DNA from: Bacillus sp. SLBN-46
GTDB lineage: Bacteria > Bacillota > Bacilli > Bacillales > Cytobacillaceae
Direction of reading: 5' to 3'
NCBI RefSeq assembly: GCF_031453555.1
Contig: NZ_JAVIZM010000001.1
Location: 812,001-876,000, forward strand
Length of the DNA stretch: 64,000 nucleotides
Shown: one piece after another, positions 1 through 7,551 of the stretch
Layout: the number at the start of each line of letters is the position of its first letter
Numbering within the stretch: position 1 is the stretch's first letter
Position numbers and translations under genes: made by a program
Notes under the pieces: model-generated
Databases searched by the model: none
What the model was told of the DNA's origin: nothing
The model's input: only the letters and a program-made list of their open reading frames with translations

Positions 1-2
1 AG

Positions 3-887
3 AGCATCCGAATCGATACCGTGACCAACGAATGTATCAATCTGATTGGATCGGCGGCGGACCAAAAAGGAGTACAAATCATTCATAATGCCAACCACCT
101 ACAGGATGGATATGTGTATGCTGATTCGATTCGCTTGCGGCAGATTATCTTGAATTTACTGGATAATGCCATCAAGTACAACCGGGATAATGGGGAAGTG
201 CGGATCAGCTATGACGTGAACGATGACCAGCTGTGTATCCATGTCCAAGATACAGGAGTGGGAATTCCAAAAGAGGAGCAGGAAATGATTTTCGCCCCTT
301 TTTACCGAATCAATCATGCGCATACAGAGGGAACAGGAATCGGGCTTTCCCTTGTCAAACAGCTTGTTTCCTTGATGGGCGGCGAGGTCGGAATCAACAG
401 TCAAGTAGGAGTGGGAACCGATATGTGGGTGTGTCTGCCTAAAGCCACCTGTGAACTGGACGCACCACTTAAACCGCAGGAAAATGGCATGGAACGCCTC
501 CGCATAAATAAGACATATAAGATTCTCTATATAGAAGACAATCCCTCTAATCTATATTTAGTGAAGGAGATTCTCGCGACGTTCCCTGGTGTCACGCTGT
601 TTACTGCGATGACGGGAAATGCGGGGTTAAAGGCAGCAGTTGAACATCCATTAGATTTAATCCTATGCGATATTCATCTGCCGGACCTACATGGATTTGA
701 GGTGCTTGAACGATTACAATCCAACCCGTTAACGGAGCAAATTCCGGTCATTGCCTTAAGTGCCAATGCCCTTAAGGAAGACATTCACCGCGCGCTCGAA
801 ACCGGCTTTACCGACTATATAACGAAACCAATAGACATTGCCTCATTCCTTGAAGTAATCGCTGAGCATGTGCAAAACAGCCAATAG
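3..887 (+). CDS. Hybrid sensor histidine kinase / response regulator, C-terminal part (5' end outside window)
   Basis: The frame is open from the window edge, so the sensor and dimerisation parts lie upstream. The visible part begins with a kinase ATPase domain: N box NLLDNAIKYN, G1 box DTGVGIP, F box FAPFYR and G2 box GTGIGLSLV (roughly visible residues 30-145). A linker leads to a receiver domain (about 170-290) with the acidic pair in YIEDN, the phospho-acceptor Asp in LCDIHLPD, the switch Ser in ALSAN and the Lys in TKPID. All residues needed for phosphotransfer are present. A hybrid kinase normally passes phosphate to a partner; the LytTR regulator about 1 kb downstream is a possible partner, but this is inference from proximity only. 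The input signal cannot be judged because the N-terminus is missing. Confidence 0.9.
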   Translation, partial: SIRIDTVTNECINLIGSAADQKGVQIIHNANHLQDGYVYADSIRLRQIILNLLDNAIKYNRDNGEVRISYDVNDDQLCIHVQDTGVGIPKEEQEMIFAPFYRINHAHTEGTGIGLSLVKQLVSLMGGEVGINSQVGVGTDMWVCLPKATCELDAPLKPQENGMERLRINKTYKILYIEDNPSNLYLVKEILATFPGVTLFTAMTGNAGLKAAVEHPLDLILCDIHLPDLHGFEVLERLQSNPLTEQIPVIALSANALKEDIHRALETGFTDYITKPIDIASFLEVIAEHVQNSQ

Positions 888-1120
888 TAGGAAATATCAG
901 GAAGAAACACCCGCCTTTCTACCTATTCTTTAAAGCATTGTCAGAATGTCGTGAAATGTCCACTTTTTGTCACATGCTGTCCTTTCCTATCCATAATTGG
1001 CAGAAATCCCTACCTCTCGTGTCGAATCGTGATTAGACAGAAACTGTGATAAAAGTTACAGTTAAAGCCTAGAAATAGAAGTACTTGGGTATATAGGCAA
1101 AGAGGAAGGGAGAGTTGGTG

Positions 1121-1873
1121 ATGAGCGGACGAGAAATCAATCAGCTTCCATTGGTGAAAATGGAACATGTGTATCAGCCAATGTGGAATGTAACCAACAT
1201 GAGTCTGTTTGGATATGAAGCCTTGTTGCGCTTTCCAGATGGATTTTTTGAAGGAAATATCGAGACTTGCTTTGAAAGAGCAAGAGAAGCAGGGATCCTT
1301 TACGAACTCGATACGAAGTCTATTCTTGGTGCAGCTGGAAGCTTTCCACTCCATCAATTGAACGAGGAACGGTTGTTTATTAATATCTATCCGTCAACCC
1401 TTCTTCATCCAGGATTCGAAGCGTTTATTGATCAATTTCTACTCTCCTTTCCTCACGCCTATGGAAAAATTGTCTTTGAATTAAGTGAAACCAAATTTGA
1501 AGACGATATTTGGGAAATTAAAGAATTAAAAGAACGTGTGAAGCACCTGAAAGAGAAAGGATTCTTGATTGCGCTGGACGATATAGGCAAAGGGGCGGCC
1601 GAATTACAAAAAATGATTGAGTTTACACCGGATTACATCAAATTGGATCGCTATTTCGCTAAAGAATTAGCGGATTCAGAAGAAAAACAAGAGATGATTG
1701 CCTTGTTCATCCAATACTCAAAGGGGAAAATGGGTGTTATTTTGGAAGGGATTGAACAAGGGCTCGATTTAGAACAGGCCAAAAGACTACATGTTCCCGT
1801 TGCCCAGGGTTATTTATTAGGAAAGCCGCAAAAAATAACAAATCAGCGCTTTATCCGTGATTTTTCTGCGTAA
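1121..1873 (+). CDS. EAL-domain cyclic-di-GMP phosphodiesterase
   Basis: A stand-alone EAL domain of about 250 residues with no membrane segment or sensor domain, so probably cytosolic. EAL proteins linearise cyclic-di-GMP to pGpG. The catalytic set is there: EALLR at the N-terminus, the Asn in FINIYP, Glu in ELSETK, the Asp pair in DDIGKG (family usual DDFG), Lys in IKLD, Glu in EGIEQ, and Q in QGYLLGKP. It is therefore likely active. Start: ATG at 1121 follows a purine-rich site (AGAGGAAGGGAG) by a normal distance; TTG at 1115 is a possible alternative. The LytTR regulator follows after about 40 bases, so the two may be co-transcribed. It sits beside an HD-GYP gene and a PilZ gene, which makes local cyclic-di-GMP signalling credible. 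Confidence 0.9.
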   Translation: MSGREINQLPLVKMEHVYQPMWNVTNMSLFGYEALLRFPDGFFEGNIETCFERAREAGILYELDTKSILGAAGSFPLHQLNEERLFINIYPSTLLHPGFEAFIDQFLLSFPHAYGKIVFELSETKFEDDIWEIKELKERVKHLKEKGFLIALDDIGKGAAELQKMIEFTPDYIKLDRYFAKELADSEEKQEMIALFIQYSKGKMGVILEGIEQGLDLEQAKRLHVPVAQGYLLGKPQKITNQRFIRDFSA

Positions 1874-1912
1874 GCTAACAAGGAGCATCACGCGAATGAG
1901 AGGAGGATGCGA

Positions 1913-2644
1913 ATGGGAGAAATGAGAGTAATTGTCGTCGATGATGATGCTTCTTCAAGAATGCTTTTATCCCATTTTACCCAATTAGTACCTGATTATC
2001 GTGTGATTGGCGAAGCCGCCAGCAGTAAAGAATGTATCGAATTAGTGAAAAAAGAAAAGCCTGAGATTGCCTTAGTAGACATTGGGATGCCGGATGTCAA
2101 TGGGGTTGAAACTATGAGAATCTGTAAGGAAATGCATCCGCAGTTACAGGTTATTTTTACAACAGGTCACGATGAATATGCCATTGATGCCTTTGAACTT
2201 TCGGCGGTCGATTATCTCGTTAAGCCGATTGAGCGGGTGCGGCTGTTCATCGCACTGGAAAAGGCGAGGAAATCGATACAGATGGCCAAAAGCATCGAAG
2301 CGAAAAAGCATAAAAAAGGTGTCAACAAGCTGTTATTTAAATCGAATCAGGCCTTTGTCTATCTAGCTCCAGACGAGATCCTATTTATAGAAAAAGAAGG
2401 AAGAAAGTCGGTTATTCATACGGAAACGGATCAGTTTGAAACGATGGAGTCACTCTTAGAAATTGAGGACCGATTACCAGATACGTTTTTTAAAACGCAT
2501 CGCTCCTATTTGGTGAACCTGAAGCGAATCTCCAAGATTGAATCATTAGGTGAAACATACGCAGCGACCTTTCCACAATCAGATAAAAAGGCTTATATAT
2601 CAAAGTTGAAAATCAATGAAGTGCATCGGCTAATGGGAACTTAA
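1913..2644 (+). CDS. LytTR-family response regulator
   Basis: Receiver domain (residues about 5-120) with the acidic triad VDDD, phospho-acceptor Asp in LVDIGMPD, Thr in FTTGHD and Lys in LVKPIE. It is followed by a LytTR DNA-binding domain (about 140-243), with the typical stretch FFKTHRSYLVNL. Proteins of this class (LytR, AgrA, VirR type) bind direct repeats and often control secreted or surface functions. Start: AGGAGG at 1901-1906 touches the ATG at 1907, so the ATG at 1913, six bases downstream, is the better start. No cognate kinase is adjacent other than the hybrid kinase at the window edge. LytTR regulators of the AgrA type are often tied to peptide signals; the peptide gene 600 bases downstream is suggestive but unproven. 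Confidence 0.9.
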   Translation: MGEMRVIVVDDDASSRMLLSHFTQLVPDYRVIGEAASSKECIELVKKEKPEIALVDIGMPDVNGVETMRICKEMHPQLQVIFTTGHDEYAIDAFELSAVDYLVKPIERVRLFIALEKARKSIQMAKSIEAKKHKKGVNKLLFKSNQAFVYLAPDEILFIEKEGRKSVIHTETDQFETMESLLEIEDRLPDTFFKTHRSYLVNLKRISKIESLGETYAATFPQSDKKAYISKLKINEVHRLMGT

Positions 2645-3219
2645 ATAAGTTCTCTTTTTTCAATTTTAAAGATTGTGTGTTGAAAAACCTTCCAATTTCG
2701 TGAAATCACTTCAATTTTCTGACAAATGGGTGTTTAATAAAGCATTTGCAATAATGTGTCATAAATAGAGACGAACCAGGTTTTATAAACGCCCTCTTCG
2801 AAAGTAGCTTGTATTGGAAGTGACCCTTCATAGGTACTTGTTTGACTATTATATTTTAAAGGGACAGAAAAGGATTTCTGCGTGATCGGCTTTTGTAAAA
2901 AACCGAAACCGAGTTAATCCCTACTTTATCTGTTGCTTTTACACGTGATAAGTGAAGTTGGTAGTATGTCGGGTGGGGGACAGTCCCCTTTTTGTTTCGT
3001 TTGTTGTTAAATGGGTCGTTGGTACCATGATTAGGACATGTTGAGTAGGACTTGATACATATGAGTCTAATGATATTGTCATACATTGTCGGAATATAGA
3101 TAATATTGATACAAGGATTCATCACAAGAAAAGTCAACATAAAATTCTAACCCTTGTTAGAAAGTTCGATTTAACCTCAAAAAAGGAGTGTTTAGGTTTT
3201 TTAAAAGGGGGTGAAACAA
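2645..3219. other. Intergenic region upstream of the peptide gene
   Basis: No convincing gene in either strand. It holds a degenerate copy of the GGGGACAGTCCCC palindrome (2971-2995) without its second arm. An A/T-rich stretch in the last 150 bases could carry the promoter of the peptide operon; TTGTCA near 3074 and TAATAT near 3100 are weak candidates with poor spacing. I looked for the conserved core of a cyclic-di-GMP riboswitch here and did not find one. Confidence 0.5.
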
Positions 3220-3309
3220 GTGAAAACTAACGTTAAAAAAATCTTAGCAGTTTGTGCAGTAGTTGCTGCAGCTCTAGGACCGGTAATTGGTAAGCCGTGG
3301 TGGGGTTAA
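3220..3309 (+). CDS. 29-residue secreted-type peptide ending in KPWWG (putative signal peptide pheromone)
   Basis: A tiny gene, too short for ordinary ORF calling. The best start is GTG 3220, seven to eight bases after an AAAAGGGGG site; GTG 3211 is in frame but overlaps that site. The protein has a basic N-terminus (KTNVKK), a hydrophobic core (ILAVCAVVAAAL) and a short C-terminal tail LGPVIGKPWWG. This has the shape of an exported pro-peptide: cleavage after the Ala run would release a 9-11 residue peptide with two Trp. The single Cys is not in a proper lipobox. A terminator-like hairpin follows directly, then the DUF5317 and HD-GYP genes in the same direction. A role as extracellular signal for those membrane proteins is inference; I do not recognise a named family. 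Confidence 0.6.
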   Translation: MKTNVKKILAVCAVVAAALGPVIGKPWWG

Positions 3310-3319
3310 GCAATAAGTA

Positions 3320-3375
3320 AAGACTTGGATGATACCTTGGATCAGTCACCTTGGATTGTCGCCAAGTCTTTTTTC
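3320..3375 (+). terminator. Hairpin with T run between the peptide gene and DUF5317
   Basis: Nine-base stem AAGACTTGG (3320-3328) pairs with CCAAGTCTT (3362-3370), followed by TTTTT. The loop is 33 bases. It would end most transcripts just after the peptide gene and let a fraction read through into the membrane-protein operon, giving more peptide message than receptor message. Confidence 0.7.
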
Positions 3376-3400
3376 ATTCATTAGTAGGAGGTCATTGAAA

Positions 3401-3928
3401 TTGAAATATTTTCTATTATTAGCCATCCTTTTTACACTAGTAAAAAAAAGAAATCCGCTGACATTTATTCATAATATTGAATTTCAATGGCCTCTTCTTA
3501 TTATTATCAGCTTTGGCGTACAAATCGCTCTTGCATTCATCACGATTGAAACCAAAAACAAGCTAGAATGGATTCTTGTTCTTACCTTCCTTGGAATCAT
3601 TATCGGTTTATGGAAGAACAGACATTTGGCAGGGATCAAATGGATGGTTGCAGGGGCGCTATTAAATTTGTCGGCACTGTTGCTGCATGGGGGATTAATG
3701 CCTGTTTCTGAAGAAGCTCTCATCCTAACAGGACAAACAGATCCTTCTTTCGAGAGTGATTCTCGACACCAGCTTATGGAAGATTCCATGCCATATTGGA
3801 TTCTGGGTGATTGGATTCCAGTTTTTCGATTTGTATTAAGCCCTGGTGACTTTTTAGTTGGCATTGGAATAATCCTCTTGATTTATTTTCATTCCTCAAA
3901 GATCAAACGAAAAGGTGAGAGACAATGA
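3401..3928 (+). CDS. DUF5317-family membrane protein
   Basis: About 175 residues with roughly five membrane segments. The middle and end contain LLHGGLMPVS, LGDWIPV and SPGDFL, which match the pattern I know for DUF5317 proteins. Start: TAGGAGGT at 3385-3392 fits TTG 3401 (eight bases); TTG 3395 is too close and the ATG at 3329 lies inside the upstream terminator. The stop overlaps the HD-GYP start in an ATGA, a sign of translational coupling. The family has no established function that I know. Its place between a secreted-type peptide and a membrane HD-GYP protein suggests help in peptide maturation or reception, but this is inference. Confidence 0.75.
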   Translation: MKYFLLLAILFTLVKKRNPLTFIHNIEFQWPLLIIISFGVQIALAFITIETKNKLEWILVLTFLGIIIGLWKNRHLAGIKWMVAGALLNLSALLLHGGLMPVSEEALILTGQTDPSFESDSRHQLMEDSMPYWILGDWIPVFRFVLSPGDFLVGIGIILLIYFHSSKIKRKGERQ

Positions 3929-5971
3929 AAGTGGTAAATGGGTACACGATTAGTTTAGTAATTATCTCCTGTGTATCTTTTTTGTATTCAATAACTCAAG
4001 TAAATACGTCTTTCATGCCTTATTTTTTGATTATAGCCGGGATTGTAATTGTTTTAGAAATTTGTCCGGTACGATTGCCTAGTGGGGACCAATATTCAGC
4101 AGGCAGTATTGGATTCTTGTTTTTGCTGATTCACAGTGGCTTTTCTTTTTCCATCTTAGCGATTTATCTAGCCACAGGTGCTTATTTTTTAAAGAGTTTA
4201 AAAATGAGGAAAGTCCGGCTGATTCATCTTTTTGTAACCATTGGAATGTATGTGGGTTCTATAATTGCCTCCCTTCTGGTCTGGAAATTGACGGAATCGG
4301 TATTCTTGTTATTTAGAATTGGACTTGTCTCCGTAGTATTTGAAATGGTGAATTTTATGTTGTTAGAGGGAATCGAGGTAACTATATTTGGTAAAAAAAT
4401 GTTTACCAATCTTAAAACGAAAATAGTTGAATTACTAATTCCTGTGGTTGTTAGTATCATTGTCCTTTCCCGTCTAACTTATATTGAATCTGATACTGAA
4501 TTACTCTTCTCTATGTTCTACTCGTTATTTTTCCTATTAGTGGTTAACTTCTTTTCTCGTGAATCTATCAAACAGCTAACCCTTAGAAAGTCAATATCAG
4601 AAGCATTCATTCAGGTTCTAGAAGGTCGTATTACCCCTAGTCTCGCAGGACATGGAAATCGTGTAGGGATCATTTGTGACACAATTCTGGAAGACTTAGC
4701 TTATCCGAAGAGAAAGCGGTTTGATTTGGTGCAAGCAGCTACTATTCATGATATCGGAAAAGCTCTTCTTCCATCCTATATTTTTAGAAAAAGAGGAGAC
4801 ATGACTCTTTCAGAGGAACGTGAATATAAAACACATCCTGAAAAAGCAGTGGAGATGGTTAAAACGATGTTTCCGAAAGAATCCTTTTCTGATTGGATTC
4901 TCTATCACCATGAACGGTGGGATGGAAAGGGTTTTCCAAAAAGGACTCCAGGGAGAAGAGATTCCCCTTGAGTCTAGAATTTTAGCGTTAGCTAACGAGT
5001 TAGATCACTTTATTTCACGTAATCATGATCCGGAAACGATTTTAAAGTTGCTTGTAGAAAAATCAGGAACGTGGTTAGATCCTCAATTAGTAAAAAAAGT
5101 GGAACTGCATCATATCGAGATGGTACTGGAGAACATCCTTCCATATCAGGAGGAGACAAAAACGGAAACAGTTCATCAATACTCTGAACATGGCACGTAT
5201 TCGAATTTAGGAGAATCGTACTTCATTAAAGTAAAAAATGGCACAGTTGTTTCACAAAAAAATGAGCTGCCTATCGATTTTGCTCTTTCTCTAGCAGAAA
5301 TAGCTAGTAAGCGGAAAGAGACGGTTCATGAAACGTTTACAAGTGATCATCACACCTTTGACCTTCACGCTCATTTAGAGCCGAATGGTGAGATTACGAT
5401 TTTTGTCCATGATCTTACGCCTTATCTAGGTTATAGAAAGAGTTTGGAAAAACACATTTTAGAGTCCTATGTAGAAGTGGTAAACACCGTTTCAGATGGA
5501 AAAATTACGCTTCACTCTTCAAAAACTAGCCTTATGAAACAGTTAGGAGAACAAATCGCAGATATTCCAGTAAATAGCAATTCGGATGTACCGAAAAGCC
5601 GGAAATTGACAATGGAAGTTTTGCAACAAATGCCAACAGAAATGAATTCCATGCAGGTACAAGTGGCTGTTTCAGAGGCAGTAACGAATATTCTTAAGCA
5701 CGCTACTAGCGGGAGTTTATCGATATACCGACGAGGTCAGTTACTGCAGTTTTTAATTTCTGATAAAGGATCAGGGATCCCACTGCATGAAATTCCCAAA
5801 ACTATCTTGGTTTCGGGTTATTCTAGTAAACGTTCATTAGGTCAAGGATTCAAAATGATATCAAATTTTTCTAATGGGGTATCCATTTATACATCTTCTG
5901 AAGGGACTAGCATTTTAATTGAATATAAACAGCAAAGAAAAAATAACGATGAGCCTGGAGATGTTGCCTAA
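3925..5971 (+). CDS. Membrane HD-GYP phosphodiesterase fused to an anti-sigma-type ATPase domain, split by a +1 frameshift
   Basis: The first reading frame (3925-4971) has about seven membrane segments (residues 1-215) and then an HD-GYP domain: GHGNRV, catalytic HD in IHDIGK, and HHERWDGKGFP (family GYP is GFP here). It then runs into a stop. The rest of the domain, KGLQGEEIPLESRILALANE, continues in another frame through 5971. The break is in five A's at 4938-4942; removing one A restores one protein of 681 residues. The C-terminal part has a GHKL ATPase like RsbW/SpoIIAB: SEAVTNILKHA (N box), DKGSGIP (G1), SLGQGFKMI (G2). So one protein could hydrolyse cyclic-di-GMP and also act in a partner switch. 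It may be a real mutation, a slippage site or a read error. Neighbours are DUF5317 (overlap) and PilZ. Confidence 0.8.
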
Positions 5972-6035
5972 TAGGTTGAACCTATGGGAGGAGAATACGT
6001 GTTGTTAAATGGTAGGAATGAGGGAGGTACAAGAT

Positions 6036-6305
6036 ATGGAAAACGAACGTCGAGAGTTTGGAAGAGTTGATTTTGACACCTCGGTGAAATTGTTGATATT
6101 AGAACCCTTTTACAAGATTGTTTCTATGGATGATGCTAGTAAAAACGGATTGCGAATCGTTACGGAATTGAATTTGGAATTGCATGAAGTGTTTACTTTT
6201 AAAAACATTGAAGTAGAGAATAGCATTTCGTTTCAAGCAAAAGTGGTCCGGAAAAGGCCTGTAGAAAGTGGTTTGTTTAGCTACGGATTGGTAATAGAGA
6301 GTTAA
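6036..6305 (+). CDS. Small PilZ-domain protein (cyclic-di-GMP receptor)
   Basis: 89 residues and nothing but a PilZ-like domain. The two binding signatures are visible: RREFGR near the N-terminus (RxxxR) and DDASKNGLRI (D/NxSxxG) about 35 residues on. Start: GGGAGGT at 6022-6028 places the ATG at 6036; the upstream in-frame ATG 6009 has no good site. Lying between the HD-GYP/ATPase protein and a STAS/PP2C pair, it probably reports cyclic-di-GMP to the module, by protein contact since it has no other domain. Both motifs look intact, so binding is likely, but this is read from motifs only. Confidence 0.75.
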   Translation: MENERREFGRVDFDTSVKLLILEPFYKIVSMDDASKNGLRIVTELNLELHEVFTFKNIEVENSISFQAKVVRKRPVESGLFSYGLVIES

Positions 6306-6362
6306 GAATTTTCATTTAGGTCATCAAAGAGTGGTTACAGACAAAGGGCGAGGAGGGGGAAA

Positions 6363-6680
6363 ATGAGTTTAATAGTTGAAAAGCAGCACGAAAAAAAGTG
6401 CGCCGTTATCCGAATAAAGGGTATTTTAGATATTACTACAATAGAAGACTTTGTTACACAAATCGAAGTATTACCTGAGGTGCATTCTCTCATTCTAGAT
6501 TTTTCAAACCTGGAATTTATTGACTCTACAGGTATAGGAGCCATTATGGAATTAATTTATCTAGCAAAGGAAAACAATTTTTCTATTGAATTACAAGGGA
6601 TGGATGAAGGGATTAAGCAGATTTTTGAGGTAGTTGGTTTATTTACGATTATGAAGGTCCTCAAAAGGGAGGGAGCATGA
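6363..6680 (+). CDS. STAS-domain anti-sigma factor antagonist (RsbV/SpoIIAA type)
   Basis: 105 residues, the usual size of the family. The phosphorylation motif is clear: LEFIDSTGIGAI, where the Ser after Asp is the residue phosphorylated by RsbW-type kinases. The start ATG follows GAGGAGGGGG closely. Two bases separate its stop from the TTG start of the PP2C phosphatase, the usual pairing in partner switches: the phosphatase reactivates the STAS protein, which then takes the kinase off its target. The only kinase-like domain nearby is on the HD-GYP protein. No sigma factor lies in the operon. Confidence 0.9.
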   Translation: MSLIVEKQHEKKCAVIRIKGILDITTIEDFVTQIEVLPEVHSLILDFSNLEFIDSTGIGAIMELIYLAKENNFSIELQGMDEGIKQIFEVVGLFTIMKVLKREGA

Positions 6681-6681
6681 C

Positions 6682-7551
6682 TTGAAGTTTCGTGACCGAC
6701 TTACTTTCAAACATGCTCCTTCCGTGTCCGAAGAAACGCAGGATGAATTACGTATTTTGAAACGAGAAATAAATTTAGCTAGAAATATTCAAACCCAACT
6801 CTTAAATGCAAAACCTCCCAAATTAATTTCTGGTGAAGTGATTGGGTCTTCCATTCCAGCAAGACTTATTGGTGGAGATTATTTTGACTTCTATCCTCTA
6901 GCTAATGGAAAAATACGGATTGTTATTGGGGATGTGATGGGGAAAGGTATACCTGCAGCCATGTTAATGATTTTGACGAGAGGGGCATTTCGTAGTGCAG
7001 CTGAAAGTACGGCAGGCCCAGGTGAAACGTTAACGGCAATGAATAATGCCTTATATAACGATCTGCGTTCCCTAAAATCTTTTGTTACCGTTTTCTGTTC
7101 AGATTGGGACCCCAAACTAGGAATTCTTACTTTTGCAAACGCGGGTCATCATCTTCCTCTCTATTTTGATGAAAATAAAGTGGAGGAACTTCCAAAAGTC
7201 ACAGGAGTGATGCTGGGAGGTTTACCAAACCAGGTCTATCATGAAAGTCAGATACATTTAAAGCCCACTCAAACTGTTTATTTTTATACGGATGGAATTG
7301 TCGAGGCCCAAAACCAAGAGGGAGAGCAATTCAAATTAGAGCGGCTAATTACTACCTTGCTGCAAAATCAAGGAAGAAGTGTTCAGGAACTGGAACAAGC
7401 AGTTGTTCTAGATGTTTTTCAATTTATGAATGGAGTGAATCAAAAAGATGATATCACCATGGTGATTCTACAAGTAGGCGAGCACTCAACAGACATCGCC
7501 TGTTATAATTCACCAATGATTCAATCGGAAGGAGGCATGCATGATGAGTGA
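6682..7551 (+). CDS. PP2C-type serine phosphatase (RsbU/SpoIIE family)
   Basis: 289 residues. A short N-terminal helical part with LKREINLARNIQTQLL, typical of the linker before RsbU-like catalytic domains, then the phosphatase: metal-binding Asp in GGDYFDF, GDVMGKGIPAAMLM, FANAGHHLPL, YTDGIVEAQ, and DDITMVIL near the end. It has no membrane or sensor domain, unlike many family members, so activation must come from a partner. TTG 6682 follows AGGGAGGGA by seven bases. Its end overlaps the start of the next gene by about ten bases. Its likely substrates are the STAS proteins before (6363) and after (9625). Confidence 0.9.
   Translation: MKFRDRLTFKHAPSVSEETQDELRILKREINLARNIQTQLLNAKPPKLISGEVIGSSIPARLIGGDYFDFYPLANGKIRIVIGDVMGKGIPAAMLMILTRGAFRSAAESTAGPGETLTAMNNALYNDLRSLKSFVTVFCSDWDPKLGILTFANAGHHLPLYFDENKVEELPKVTGVMLGGLPNQVYHESQIHLKPTQTVYFYTDGIVEAQNQEGEQFKLERLITTLLQNQGRSVQELEQAVVLDVFQFMNGVNQKDDITMVILQVGEHSTDIACYNSPMIQSEGGMHDE

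Noticed and set aside
2856..3140. 94-residue minus-strand frame
   Set aside because: No ribosome site, odd composition, and it crosses an A-family fragment.
2645..3219. Cyclic-di-GMP riboswitch upstream of the peptide operon
   Set aside because: I could not find the conserved GEMM core bases or the paired stems by eye; a covariance search would be needed to be sure.
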